Below, in pieces: positions 36,467 through 45,419 of a stretch of DNA of 64,000 nucleotides. Each line of letters opens with the position of its first letter. Positions within the stretch are counted from its first letter, which is position 1. The translations under genes were made by a program, and so were the position numbers. The notes under the pieces were generated by a model. The model did no database searches. It saw only the letters and a list, made by a program, of their open reading frames with translations, and was not told where the DNA came from. The DNA comes from Streptomyces ferrugineus (GTDB lineage: Bacteria; Actinomycetota; Actinomycetes; Streptomycetales; Streptomycetaceae): NCBI RefSeq assembly GCF_015160855.1, contig NZ_CP063373.1, positions 1,798,001 through 1,862,000 on the forward strand, in the 5' to 3' direction.

Positions 36467-37306
36467 ATGGATTCCGAAGAGGTTGATGCCTATCTCCGGC
36501 GACTGGGAGCGGAGCACCCGGCCTGGCCCACCGTGGACGTGCTGCGCGAGCTGCAACTGCGCCATCTGCAGACCGTGCCGTTCGAGAACCTGTCGATCCA
36601 CCTCGGCGAGGAGATCGTGCTGGAGGAGAAGCGGCTGCTGGACAAGGTGGTGGGCGCGCGGCGGGGCGGATTCTGCTACGAACTGAACGGCGCGTTCGGG
36701 GCGTTGCTCGGGGCGCTGGGCTTCGATGTGACGCTGCTCGCGGCGCGGGTCTACGACGGCGAGGGGCAGCTCGGGATCCCCTACGACCACATGGCGCTGA
36801 AGGTGGGGACGGTGGACGGGGGCGCGTGGCTGGCGGACGTCGGCTTCGGGGCGCACAGCCACTATCCGCTGGCGTTCGAGGCGCGGGGGGAGCAGCGGGA
36901 TCCGGCGGGTGTGTTCCGGGTCGTCGAGGCCGGGCCGGACGCGGCCGGGGTGCGCGGCGGGCACGACGTGGCGGAGGCGGCGGACCTGGACGTCGTCATG
37001 GACGGCAGAGCGCGGTACCGGCTGGACCGGCGGGCCCGGGCGCTCGGTGACTTCGCGGCCGGGGCGTGGTGGCACAGCACCTCGCCGCTGTCGCACTTCA
37101 CACAGTCGCTGGTGTGCTCGCGGGTGACGGAGGACGGAGGGCGGATCACGCTCAGCGGCCGCACGTTCAAGTCGACGGCGGCGGACGGGACACGTGAGGA
37201 GTGGGAGTTGGGCACGGACGAGGAGGTGCTGAGGATGTACCGGGAGCGGTTCGGGGTCGAGCTGGACCGGGTGCCGACGGTGCGGAGGGCCGACCGGGAC
37301 GGCTGA
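36467..37306 (+). CDS. Arylamine N-acetyltransferase
   Basis: Transfers acetyl (or another acyl) from CoA to arylamines; homologues act in amide closure of ansamycins. The 279-residue protein has the full catalytic triad in family positions: Cys70 (RRGGFCYELN), His108 (PYDHMALKV) and Asp124 (WLADVGFG). PFENLSIHLGE is the N-terminal family signature. It starts four bases after the comEC stop, so it may be co-transcribed. No polyketide genes are nearby, suggesting a detoxification or general acyl-transfer role. Confidence 0.93.
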   Translation: MDSEEVDAYLRRLGAEHPAWPTVDVLRELQLRHLQTVPFENLSIHLGEEIVLEEKRLLDKVVGARRGGFCYELNGAFGALLGALGFDVTLLAARVYDGEGQLGIPYDHMALKVGTVDGGAWLADVGFGAHSHYPLAFEARGEQRDPAGVFRVVEAGPDAAGVRGGHDVAEAADLDVVMDGRARYRLDRRARALGDFAAGAWWHSTSPLSHFTQSLVCSRVTEDGGRITLSGRTFKSTAADGTREEWELGTDEEVLRMYRERFGVELDRVPTVRRADRDG

Positions 37307-37459
37307 TTCCGCCGGCCGCACCCGGTGTGCTACTCGTGCGTAGAACCAGCACATGTGCCGGTTTCCCACGATGTGATCCCGTGTTGCCCCGAAAAACTCG
37401 ACGGTGGTCGAATGTTCCTTCGGCAACGGATGATGTCGAGGCGTACAGGGGTGTCGTGG

Positions 37460-38341
37460 ATGATCGGTCGCTGGCTGGGAAGCCGAACGAACCGGGAGCA
37501 ACGGACGAGCCCGCTGGCGGCCCTGGAGACCCCGCCGAGTGCCGGGGTGCTGAGCTGCCGGGTGCTCGATCCGGTCAACGAGCCCGTGCGGCACGCGGAG
37601 TTCGCGGTCAGCGACACCATGGGGCGGCCGGTGGTCGGCGGCGGGCTGGATCCCTTCGGGTCGTTCGTGACCACGGTGCCGGCGGGGGAGTACCGGCTCG
37701 CGGTGTCGGCCGAGGGGTACACGCCGTACCGGACGACCGCGACGGTCGGGGAGAACGCGCTCGTCTCGCTCGGTGATGTGACCCTCCAGATCGCCCAGCC
37801 GCCGGAGCCGCCGGGGCCCGGCGACTGGGAGATCGAGCCGGCGCACACCTCGATCGGGTTCACCGCGCGGCACATCGGGCTGGCCCGGATCCACGGCCGG
37901 TTCAACTCGTTCGCGGGCGTGGTGCGGATCACCGAACCCGTCGAGCGGACGGCGATGCACGTGGTGATCGACGCGGCGTCCATCGACACGGGACTGCGGA
38001 TGCGGGACGACCATCTGCGGTCGGCGGACTTCCTGGACGTGGCGGCCTTCCCGACGCTGGAGTTCTACAGCGACCGGTTCGTGCACAAGGGCGGCGCCCG
38101 GTGGGCCGTGACGGGGGCGCTGTCGCTGCACGGCGTGACACGGACGGTCGTGCTCGACATGGAGTACCTCGGGCTCGGCAACGGCATGGAGGGCGAGGTG
38201 CGGGCGGCGTGCCGGGCCACGACCGAACTGCACCGGGACGACTTCACGGTGAGCTGGCAGACGATGCTGGCGCGGGGCATCGCGGTGGTGGGGCCGAGCA
38301 TCCGGGTCGACCTGGATGTGCAACTCGTGCGGAAGGGCTGA
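37460..38341 (+). CDS. YceI family protein with an N-terminal carboxypeptidase-regulatory-like domain
   Basis: About 293 residues. Residues 25-115 form a beta-sandwich of the carboxypeptidase-regulatory type (GVLSCRVLDPVNEPVRHAEFAV in part, PAGEYRLAVSAEGYTPYR). Residues 125-290 form a YceI lipocalin-like barrel that binds isoprenoids in homologues (WEIEPAHTSIGFTARHIGLA in part, SADFLDVAAFPTLEF, LHGVTRTV). No signal peptide is evident. The start at 37460 has AGGGG eight bases upstream; ATGs at 37412 and 37430 are alternatives. The domain fusion is unusual compared with plain periplasmic YceI proteins. Confidence 0.82.
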   Translation: MIGRWLGSRTNREQRTSPLAALETPPSAGVLSCRVLDPVNEPVRHAEFAVSDTMGRPVVGGGLDPFGSFVTTVPAGEYRLAVSAEGYTPYRTTATVGENALVSLGDVTLQIAQPPEPPGPGDWEIEPAHTSIGFTARHIGLARIHGRFNSFAGVVRITEPVERTAMHVVIDAASIDTGLRMRDDHLRSADFLDVAAFPTLEFYSDRFVHKGGARWAVTGALSLHGVTRTVVLDMEYLGLGNGMEGEVRAACRATTELHRDDFTVSWQTMLARGIAVVGPSIRVDLDVQLVRKG

Positions 38342-38381
38342 CCCGGGGTTCGGGGCTCGGCGGGTGCCCGAGAATGGCTCC

Positions 38382-38627
38382 GTGAGCGATGTGAGACATG
38401 TGCTGGTGCTGCCCGACCGTGACGCGGCGGAGGAGGTCGCGGAGGCGCTCGGGGAGCGGTTCGGCATCGACGAGGAGCCGCGCCTGGTGCGCGACGCCCT
38501 GGCCGGCGAGGACGACGCCGAGGACGCACAGTGGCTCGTCGTACTGCGGGACGAGCGGGAGCGGCTGGATCCGGGGGAGCTGGACGAGTTCGCGGGGGAG
38601 TGGGACGGGTGGCGGGAGGAGCCGTAG
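38382..38627 (+). CDS. Small acidic protein (81 aa), unknown function
   Basis: GTG at 38382 encodes VSDVRHVLVLPDRDAAEEVAEAL, continuing as a highly acidic alpha/beta protein ending WDGWREEP. Predicted beta-alpha-beta start, no cysteines, no signal. It lies between the YceI gene and holA on the same strand. Composition by codon position supports coding. No family recognised. Confidence 0.65.
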   Translation: MSDVRHVLVLPDRDAAEEVAEALGERFGIDEEPRLVRDALAGEDDAEDAQWLVVLRDERERLDPGELDEFAGEWDGWREEP

Positions 38628-38686
38628 CCCCATAGGCGTTCTGGCGCCGGCCGGGGTTGTCAGTGGCGCGTGCCATGCTTGTCGCG

Positions 38687-39676
38687 ATGGCCAGGAAGAC
38701 TGCGAATGACGATCCCCTCGCTCCCGTGACCCTCGCCGTGGGTCAGGAGGAGCTGTTGCTCGACCGTGCCGTGCGGGAGGTGGTGGTCGCCGCCAGGGCC
38801 GCCGACGCCGACACGGATGTGCGGGAGCTGACCCCGGACCAGTTGCAGCCGGGCACGCTGGCCGAGTTGACCAGCCCCTCGCTGTTCGCGGAGCGCAAGG
38901 TGGTGGTCGTACGGGCGGCGCAGGACCTGTCGGCCGACACGGTCAAGGACGTGACGGCGTACCTCGCCTCGCCCGCCGAGGAGATCACGCTGGTGCTGGT
39001 GCACGCCGGCGGGGCCAAGGGCAAGAAGCTGCTCGACGCCGCGCGCAAGGCGGGGGCGCGGGAGGTGGCGTGCCCGAAGATGACCAAGCCGGCGGACCGG
39101 CTGGCGTTCGTCAGGAGCGAGTTCCGGGTGACCGGGCGCTCCGCGACGCCCGAGGCCTGCCAGGCGCTGGTCGACGCCATCGGGAGCGATCTGCGTGAGC
39201 TGGCGTCCGCGGTGAGCCAGCTGGTCGCCGACGTCGAGGGGACCATCGACGAGGCCGTCGTCGGGCGGTACTACACCGGCCGCGCCGAGGCGTCGAGCTT
39301 CACCGTCGCCGACCGGGCGGTCGAGGGGCGGGCGGCGGAGGCGCTGGAGGCGCTGAGGTGGTCGCTGGCGACGGGCGTGGCGCCCGTCCTGATCACCAGC
39401 GCGCTCGCCCAGGGCGTGCGGGCCATCGGCAAGCTGTCCTCCGCGCGCGGCGGCCGCCCCGCCGATCTGGCGCGTGAGCTGGGCATGCCGCCGTGGAAGA
39501 TCGACCGGGTCCGCCAGCAGATGCGTGGCTGGACGCCCGACGGGGTGGCGGTCGCGCTGCGGGCGGTCGCCGAGGCGGACGCCGGGGTGAAGGGCGGCGG
39601 GGACGACCCGGAGTACGCCCTGGAGAAGGCGGTCGTGACGATCGCGCGGGCGGCCCGCTCCAGGGGGCGCGGCTAG
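38687..39676 (+). CDS. holA: DNA polymerase III delta subunit
   Basis: Clamp-loader delta subunit that opens the beta clamp. The 329-residue protein shows the family layout: LAVGQEELLLDRAVREV at the start, SPSLFAERKVVVVRAAQDL, then YLASPAEEITLVLVHAGGAKGKKLL in part. The collar domain includes RYYTGRAEASSFTVADRAVEG in part and LGMPPWKIDRVRQQMRGW. The ATG at 38687 is selected because similarity begins at residue 10; the frame is open from 38657. It is followed by the SnoaL gene and then converges on rpsT, the common holA-rpsT neighbourhood. Confidence 0.94.
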   Translation: MARKTANDDPLAPVTLAVGQEELLLDRAVREVVVAARAADADTDVRELTPDQLQPGTLAELTSPSLFAERKVVVVRAAQDLSADTVKDVTAYLASPAEEITLVLVHAGGAKGKKLLDAARKAGAREVACPKMTKPADRLAFVRSEFRVTGRSATPEACQALVDAIGSDLRELASAVSQLVADVEGTIDEAVVGRYYTGRAEASSFTVADRAVEGRAAEALEALRWSLATGVAPVLITSALAQGVRAIGKLSSARGGRPADLARELGMPPWKIDRVRQQMRGWTPDGVAVALRAVAEADAGVKGGGDDPEYALEKAVVTIARAARSRGRG

Positions 39677-39741
39677 GGGCGGGAGAGGAGAATCGGGCGT
39701 ATCAGCCGTATCTCGCCGGACTGGGAAAGGTGGCGACCACC

Positions 39742-40137
39742 ATGGCTGAACACCCGCACGCTGCTCTTGTCCGCAAGGGCTATGAAGCGTTCCAGCGCGG
39801 AGACATGGACACCCTGCGCGGGTTGATGACCGCGGACTGCGCGCAACACATACCCGGCAGCCACCCGCTCTCCGGTGACTTCAAGGGCCAGGACGCGATC
39901 CTGCAGATGTACGGTCGGCTCTTCGAGGAGACGAGCGGCACGTTCACCGCCCAACTGCGCGATGTCTTCGTCGACGGCCGGGGCCATGCCGTGGCCCTGC
40001 ACCACGTCACCGCCGACCGCGGCGGCAAGCGGTACGACGCGGACGAGACGCACGTCTTCCGGATCGTCGGGGACAAGATGACCGACCTCGACCTCTGCAT
40101 CCCCGACATCGACGCGTCGAACGACTTCTGGTCGTGA
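39742..40137 (+). CDS. SnoaL-like (NTF2-fold) protein
   Basis: 131 residues with the NTF2 fold signature: HAALVRKGYEAFQRGDMDTLRGLMTAD in part, SGDFKGQDAILQMYGRLFEE in part, and beta strands FTAQLRDVFVDGRGHAVALHH in part, ending THVFRIVGDKMTDLDLCIPD. Such proteins include small polyketide cyclases and many uncharacterised ligand binders. No signal peptide. It starts 65 bases after holA and ends at a strong hairpin shared with the converging rpsT. Confidence 0.83.
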   Translation: MAEHPHAALVRKGYEAFQRGDMDTLRGLMTADCAQHIPGSHPLSGDFKGQDAILQMYGRLFEETSGTFTAQLRDVFVDGRGHAVALHHVTADRGGKRYDADETHVFRIVGDKMTDLDLCIPDIDASNDFWS

Positions 40138-40150
40138 CGGCTCTCGCAAG

Positions 40151-40202
40151 CCGAAGGCCCCGCCGCCCGCCCTGGGGAAGGGCGTGGCGCCGGGGCCTTC
40201 GG
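40151..40202. terminator. Bidirectional terminator between the SnoaL-like gene and rpsT
   Basis: CCGAAGGCCCCG (40151-40162) and CGGGGCCTTCGG (40191-40202) are perfect reverse complements. The flanking genes converge, so one hairpin can serve both. Confidence 0.8.
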
Positions 40203-40325
40203 TTCAAGCTGCTGAGCCCGTACCCGCGTGGCGAACGCAGGCCGCGTACAGGCTCGGGGCGCCGGACGGGAGCGGATGAGAGAGGGCCCGCCCTGGGTCC
40301 TTCCGGCGATCAGATCGACAGAGTG

Positions 40326-40592
40326 TCAGCCCTTGATGGACGCGACCTTCGAAGCGAGCGCCGACTTCTTGTTGGCGGCCTGGTTCTTGTGGATGACGCC
40401 CTTGGAGACGGCCTTGTCGAGCTGACGCGCGGCAGCGCGCTGGTACTCGGTGGCCTTCTCGACGTCACCCGCGGCAGCGGCCTCACGGGCCTTGCGGATC
40501 GCGGTCTTCAGGGAGGACTTGACGGCCTTGTTGCGCAGCCGGGCCTTCTCGTTGGTCTTGATCCGCTTGATCTGGGACTTGATGTTCGCCAC
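40326..40592 (-). CDS. rpsT: 30S ribosomal protein S20
   Basis: 88 residues from a GTG at 40592: [21 protein letters not shown], then the helical basic body with [18 protein letters not shown] and the conserved end [16 protein letters not shown]. Full family length. The open frame extends upstream to 40691 but the extra residues are not S20-like. It is transcribed away from lepA, the usual divergent rpsT/lepA pair. Confidence 0.97.
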   Translation of the reverse strand: MANIKSQIKRIKTNEKARLRNKAVKSSLKTAIRKAREAAAAGDVEKATEYQRAAARQLDKAVSKGVIHKNQAANKKSALASKVASIKG

Positions 40593-40825
40593 TGATTGAG
40601 CCTTTTCAGGTTCTGGCACGGGACCGCACGGGAGCCGCACGGACCGGTACCGGGTGATTTCTTCGGGGTGTGCCTCGCGCTGAGAGGGCATGAGACACAG
40701 CCACCCAGGCTACCAGCGGCCCAGCCGACGGCCCAAAACGGTCCCCGGTCGCCGCCCATGGGACCATGGAAGCTACGTATCGATCCGACCCGAGGCATAA
40801 GGCGCCTCAAGAGACAGGACCCTGC

Positions 40826-42694
40826 GTGCCCGCGACCCCTAAGAATGTGCCCGAGCCGAGCCGCACCGACCCGGCTCAGATCCGCAATTTCTGCATCATC
40901 GCGCACATCGACCACGGCAAGTCCACGCTCGCCGACCGGATGCTCCAGCTCACCGGCGTGGTCGAGCAGCGGCAGATGCGTGCTCAGTACCTCGACCGGA
41001 TGGACATCGAGCGTGAGCGCGGCATCACGATCAAGTCCCAGGCGGTGCGTCTGCCGTGGGCTCCGACCCACGACAAGAGCGACACGCACATCCTCAACAT
41101 GATCGACACCCCGGGGCACGTCGACTTCACCTACGAGGTCTCACGGTCGCTCGCCGCCTGCGAGGGCACCATCCTCCTCGTCGACGCCGCCCAGGGCATC
41201 GAGGCCCAGACCCTCGCCAACCTCTACCTGGCGATGGAGAACGACCTCACGATCATCCCCGTACTGAACAAGATCGACCTGCCGGCCGCGCAGCCCGAGA
41301 AATTCGCCGAGGAGCTCGCCAACCTGGTCGGGTGCGACCCCGACGACGTGCTCAAGGTCTCCGCCAAGACCGGGCTCGGCGTCGAGGCCCTCCTCGACAA
41401 GGTGGTCAAGGAGATCCCGCCCCCGGTCGGCGTCAAGGACGCCCCCGCGCGCGCCATGATCTTCGACTCCGTCTACGACTCCTACCGCGGTGTCGTGACG
41501 TACGTCCGTGTCATCGACGGCCAGCTCAACAAGCGCGAGCGCATCAGGATGATGTCGACGGGCGCCACCCACGAGCTGCTGGAGATCGGGACGAACTCGC
41601 CGGAGATGCTGCCGGCCGACGGCCTGGGCGTCGGCGAGGTGGGCTATCTCATCACCGGTGTGAAGGACGTCCGCCAGTCCAAGGTCGGTGACACCGTCAC
41701 CAGCCAGCACAAGGGGGCCACCGAGCCGCTCGGCGGCTACAAGGACCCCAAGCCGATGGTCTTCTCCGGCCTGTATCCGCTGGACGGCTCCGACTACCCC
41801 GAGCTGCGCGAGGCCCTCGACAAGCTCCAGCTCAACGACGCCGCGCTGGTCTACGAGCCGGAGACCTCCGCCGCCCTCGGCTTCGGCTTCCGCGTCGGCT
41901 TCCTCGGCCTGCTCCACCTCGACGTGATCCGCGAGCGTCTGGAGCGCGAGTTCGGGCTCGACCTGATCGCCACCGCGCCCAACGTGGTCTACCGCGTGAT
42001 CATGGAGGACGGCGAGGAGGTCACCGTCACCAACCCGAGCGAGTTCCCCGAGGGGAAGATCGCCGAGGTGTACGAGCCGGTCGTGCGGGCCACCATCCTC
42101 GCGCCCACCGAGTTCATCGGCGCGATCATGGAGCTCTGCCAGACCCGTCGCGGCACCCTGCTCGGCATGGACTACCTGTCCGAGGACCGCGTCGAGATCC
42201 GCTACACCCTCCCGCTCGCGGAGATCGTCTTCGACTTCTTCGACCAGCTGAAGTCCAAGACCCGCGGCTACGCCTCGCTGGACTACGAGCCCACGGGCGA
42301 GCAGTCCAGCTCCCTCGTCAAGGTCGACATCCTGCTGCACGGCGACAAGGTCGACGCCTTCTCGGCGATCACCCACAAGGAGCAGGCGTACGCGTACGGC
42401 GTGCGGCTCGTCGCCAAGCTGAAGGAACTGATCCCGAGGCAGAACTTCGAGGTGCCGGTCCAGGCCGCCATCGGCTCCCGGGTGATCGCCCGCGAGACCA
42501 TCCGCGCTATCCGCAAGGACGTCCTCGCCAAGTGCTACGGCGGTGACATCTCCCGTAAGCGCAAGCTGCTGGAGAAGCAGAAGGAAGGCAAGAAGCGGAT
42601 GAAGATGGTGGGTTCCGTGGAGGTTCCGCAGGAGGCCTTCATCGCCGTGCTGAGCAGTGATGACAGCGCGGGGTCGGGCAAGGGCAAGAAGTAA
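40826..42694 (+). CDS. lepA: Elongation factor 4 (LepA)
   Basis: Ribosome-bound translational GTPase. The 622-residue protein has G-domain motifs [31 protein letters not shown] and NKIDL. EF4 domains II, III and V follow, then the LepA-specific C-terminal domain ([44 protein letters not shown], quoted by its key segments CYGGD and KRKLL). GTG 40826 is preferred over an upstream ATG at 40766 because family similarity starts near it. Confidence 0.96.
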   Translation: MPATPKNVPEPSRTDPAQIRNFCIIAHIDHGKSTLADRMLQLTGVVEQRQMRAQYLDRMDIERERGITIKSQAVRLPWAPTHDKSDTHILNMIDTPGHVDFTYEVSRSLAACEGTILLVDAAQGIEAQTLANLYLAMENDLTIIPVLNKIDLPAAQPEKFAEELANLVGCDPDDVLKVSAKTGLGVEALLDKVVKEIPPPVGVKDAPARAMIFDSVYDSYRGVVTYVRVIDGQLNKRERIRMMSTGATHELLEIGTNSPEMLPADGLGVGEVGYLITGVKDVRQSKVGDTVTSQHKGATEPLGGYKDPKPMVFSGLYPLDGSDYPELREALDKLQLNDAALVYEPETSAALGFGFRVGFLGLLHLDVIRERLEREFGLDLIATAPNVVYRVIMEDGEEVTVTNPSEFPEGKIAEVYEPVVRATILAPTEFIGAIMELCQTRRGTLLGMDYLSEDRVEIRYTLPLAEIVFDFFDQLKSKTRGYASLDYEPTGEQSSSLVKVDILLHGDKVDAFSAITHKEQAYAYGVRLVAKLKELIPRQNFEVPVQAAIGSRVIARETIRAIRKDVLAKCYGGDISRKRKLLEKQKEGKKRMKMVGSVEVPQEAFIAVLSSDDSAGSGKGKK

Positions 42695-42816
42695 CCGCCG
42701 GTAAGAGAGCGTCGTCCGGCAAATCGCCGCAACCAGGGGTCCGTCGTACGAAAGTGCGGTGGGCCCCTACGCGTGCGTAGCGTCGCTCTCTGTAGGAAGT
42801 GACAGGCCGCAGCCCC

Positions 42817-42876
42817 TTACGCGGTGGCCGGTCGGGCTCTACCCTGATCTCTGCTCGATAGTTACTCGTGAGTTAA
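42817..42876 (+). promoter_or_regulatory. Promoter and candidate operator of the acyl-CoA ligase gene
   Basis: TTACGC (42817-42822) and TACCCT (42840-42845) are spaced by 17 bases. About 10 bases past the expected start lies TTACTCGTGAGTTAA (42862-42876), with ACTC/GAGT arms around GT, a TetR-like half-site arrangement positioned as a roadblock. Further down are tandem repeats AGCCAGCCGCAATTG and AGCCAGCCGCATTG (42895-42923). Confidence 0.45.
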
Positions 42877-42945
42877 ACAAACGCTACCGCGTGAAGCCAG
42901 CCGCAATTGAGCCAGCCGCATTGTCGCGGGCCCCCGGAGGATGTC

Positions 42946-44820
42946 GTGAGCGACACACAGACACTGATCGAGAACCGTCCACCGAGCGTGGCGACCCTCT
43001 TCCTGGACCGCGTGACCGCCACGCCGGACGCCGAGGCGTACCGCTACCCGGTGCCCGCGGCCTCCGGTGAGGGGCCGGACGACTGGAAGTCGCTGAGCTG
43101 GGCGCAGGCCGCCGAGCGGGTCTACGCCATCGCGGCCGGGCTCATCGAGCTGGGTGTGCAGCCCGAGCAGCGCGTCGCCCTCGCCTCCTCGACCCGGATC
43201 GAGTGGATCCTCGCCGACCTGGGCATCATGTGCGCCGGCGCCGCGACGACCACCGTCTATCCGCAGACCAACGCCGAGGAGTCGGCGTACATCCTCTCCG
43301 ACTCCGAGAGCCGGGTGCTGATCGCCGAGGACGCGGCGCAGCTGGCCAAGGCCGTGGAGAAGCGCGCCGAGCTGCCGCACCTCACCCATGTCGTCGTCAT
43401 CGACCCGGCCGGCGTCGAGACCGCCGACTGGATCCTCACCCTCGACGAGCTGGAGAAGCGCGGCGCGGCCCGGCTGGAGAAGGACCCCGACCTGATCAAG
43501 CAGCGGGTCGGCGCGATCACCAAGGACCAGCTCGCCACCCTCATCTACACCTCCGGCACCACCGGCCGCCCCAAGGGCGTGCGGCTGCCGCACGACAACT
43601 GGGCGTACATGGCCAAGGCGATCGCCGCCACCGGGCTGGTCGGCGCCGAGGACGTGCAGTACCTGTGGCTGCCGCTGGCGCACGTCTTCGGCAAGGTGCT
43701 CACCTCCGGCCAGATCGAGGTCGGCCACGTCACCGCCGTCGACGGCCGCGTCGACAAGATCATCGAGAATCTGCCGGTCGTACGGCCGACGTACATGGCC
43801 GCCGTGCCGCGCATCTTCGAGAAGGTCTACAACGGGGTCGCCGCCAAGGCCCGCGCCGCCGGTGGCGCCAAGTACAAGATCTTCCAGTGGGCCGCCGGGG
43901 TCGCCCGCGAGTACGCCAAGGCCTCCCAGGACACCTTCCGGCGCACCGGCACCCACTCCGTGCCGTTCGGCCTCGGCGCCAAGCACAAGGTCGCCGACGC
44001 GCTGGTGTACGCCAAGATCCGCGAGGCCTTCGGCGGCAACCTGCGCGCGTGCGTCTCCGGCAGCGCCGCGCTCGCCCCGGAGATCGGCTACTTCTTCGCC
44101 GGCGCCGGCATCCACATCCTGGAGGGCTACGGCCTGACCGAGTCCTCGGCCGCCTCCTTCGTCAACCCCGGCGAGGCCTACCGCACCGGCACGGTCGGCA
44201 AGCCGCTGCCCGGCACCGAGGTCCGTATCGCCGACGACGGCGAGATCCTGCTGCGCGGCCCCGGCATCATGGAGGGCTACCACGGGCTGCCGGACAAGAC
44301 CGCCGAGGTGCTGGAGAGCGACGGCTGGTTCCACACCGGCGACATCGGCGAGCTGTCGCCCGACGGGTACCTGCGCATCACCGACCGCAAGAAGGACCTC
44401 ATCAAGACGTCCGGCGGCAAGTACATCGCGCCCGCCGAGGTCGAGGGGCAGTTCAAGGCGGTGTGCCCGTACGTCTCCAACATCCTGGTGCACGGGGCCG
44501 ACCGGAACTTCTGCACCGCGCTCATCGCCCTGGACGAGGTCGCGATCCTCGGCTGGGCCGAGGAGAACGGGCTCGGCGGCAAGGCGTACGCCGACGTGGT
44601 GGCCGCGCCGGCGACCGTGGCGATGGTCGAGGGCTACGTCAAGCAGCTCAACGAGGGCCTGCAGAAGTGGCAGACCATCAAGAAGTTCCGGCTGCTGCCC
44701 AGGGACCTCGATGTCGAGCACGGTGAGATCACACCGAGCCTGAAGCTCAAGCGGCCCGTGGTGGAGCGGGAGTACAAGCACCTCATCGACGAGATGTACG
44801 CCGGTACGCGCGAGGCGTAG
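42946..44820 (+). CDS. Long-chain fatty acid--CoA ligase (FadD15-like)
   Basis: AMP-forming acyl-CoA synthetase of 624 residues. Signatures: ATP loop TLIYTSGTTGRPKGVRLPH, YGLTESSAASFVNPG, adenylate-binding WFHTGDIGEL and DRKKDLIKTSGGKYIAP with the catalytic-lysine C-terminal domain. The GTG at 42946 follows GGAGG by five bases. Activates fatty acids for beta-oxidation or lipid synthesis. It is the last gene before a convergent signalling operon. Confidence 0.93.
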   Translation: MSDTQTLIENRPPSVATLFLDRVTATPDAEAYRYPVPAASGEGPDDWKSLSWAQAAERVYAIAAGLIELGVQPEQRVALASSTRIEWILADLGIMCAGAATTTVYPQTNAEESAYILSDSESRVLIAEDAAQLAKAVEKRAELPHLTHVVVIDPAGVETADWILTLDELEKRGAARLEKDPDLIKQRVGAITKDQLATLIYTSGTTGRPKGVRLPHDNWAYMAKAIAATGLVGAEDVQYLWLPLAHVFGKVLTSGQIEVGHVTAVDGRVDKIIENLPVVRPTYMAAVPRIFEKVYNGVAAKARAAGGAKYKIFQWAAGVAREYAKASQDTFRRTGTHSVPFGLGAKHKVADALVYAKIREAFGGNLRACVSGSAALAPEIGYFFAGAGIHILEGYGLTESSAASFVNPGEAYRTGTVGKPLPGTEVRIADDGEILLRGPGIMEGYHGLPDKTAEVLESDGWFHTGDIGELSPDGYLRITDRKKDLIKTSGGKYIAPAEVEGQFKAVCPYVSNILVHGADRNFCTALIALDEVAILGWAEENGLGGKAYADVVAAPATVAMVEGYVKQLNEGLQKWQTIKKFRLLPRDLDVEHGEITPSLKLKRPVVEREYKHLIDEMYAGTREA

Positions 44821-44846
44821 GCCGGATGGGCCCGGGACGAGCACCC

Positions 44847-45407
44847 TCACCCGACAAGACGGCGTATCTCGTGGATCCTCGCGCGTAGCTCCGTCAGGTC
44901 CGGGGGCGTGTCCTCGGAGAGCTGTTCCTCCAGGGCCGCCAGCCGGGTGCTCAGTTCCCTGCCGTGGCTGTGCTCACGCCTCAGCAGGTGCTCCAGCTGC
45001 CTGTTCTTGCGGTACAGGTCCAGGAACACCGTCACCTTCGCGCGCAGCACCCATGGGTCGAACGGCTTGGTCAGATAGTCGGCGGCCCCGGTGGCGTAAC
45101 CGCGGAACGCGTAACCGGGGTCGTCCTCCGCGCCGGTCAGGAAGATGATCGGCACGTCCTTGGTCTGGTCGAGCCGTTTGATGTTCGTGGCGGTCTCGAA
45201 GCCGTCCATGCCCGGCATCCGGACGTCGAGCAGGACCAGGGCGAAGCGTTGCCGCAGCAGCGCCTTCATGGCCTGCTCGCCCGAACGAGCGCGGACGAGC
45301 GGCTCGTTGAGGGACCCAAGGACGGCCTCCAGCGCGATCAGGTTGTCCTCCATGTCATCGACCAGGAGGATGCCGGCACGCTCGTCGGTCGTTGCCTCAG
45401 CGATCAT
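44847..45407 (-). CDS. Response regulator (receiver plus coiled-coil tail)
   Basis: 186 residues. Residues 10-130 are a CheY-like receiver: acidic pocket LLVDDMEDN, phospho-acceptor Asp in LVLLDVRMPGMDGFE, conserved Thr in IFLTGAEDD and Lys in YLTKPFDP. There is no DNA-binding output domain. Residues 135-186 are a helical, charged tail (RELSTRLAALEEQLSED). It begins 12 bases after the hybrid kinase stop, so it belongs to that operon. Output is probably through protein-protein contact, perhaps with the divergently encoded SpoIIE-type phosphatase. Confidence 0.9.
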   Translation of the reverse strand: MIAEATTDERAGILLVDDMEDNLIALEAVLGSLNEPLVRARSGEQAMKALLRQRFALVLLDVRMPGMDGFETATNIKRLDQTKDVPIIFLTGAEDDPGYAFRGYATGAADYLTKPFDPWVLRAKVTVFLDLYRKNRQLEHLLRREHSHGRELSTRLAALEEQLSEDTPPDLTELRARIHEIRRLVG

Positions 45408-45419
45408 GGTGAATTGGCC

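Noticed and set aside
33639..36686. 1015-codon open frame on the plus strand over comEC
   Set aside because: It overlaps comEC in another frame, has Arg/Gly/Ala-rich composition typical of GC-rich shadow frames, and shows no domain, while comEC is a clear family member.
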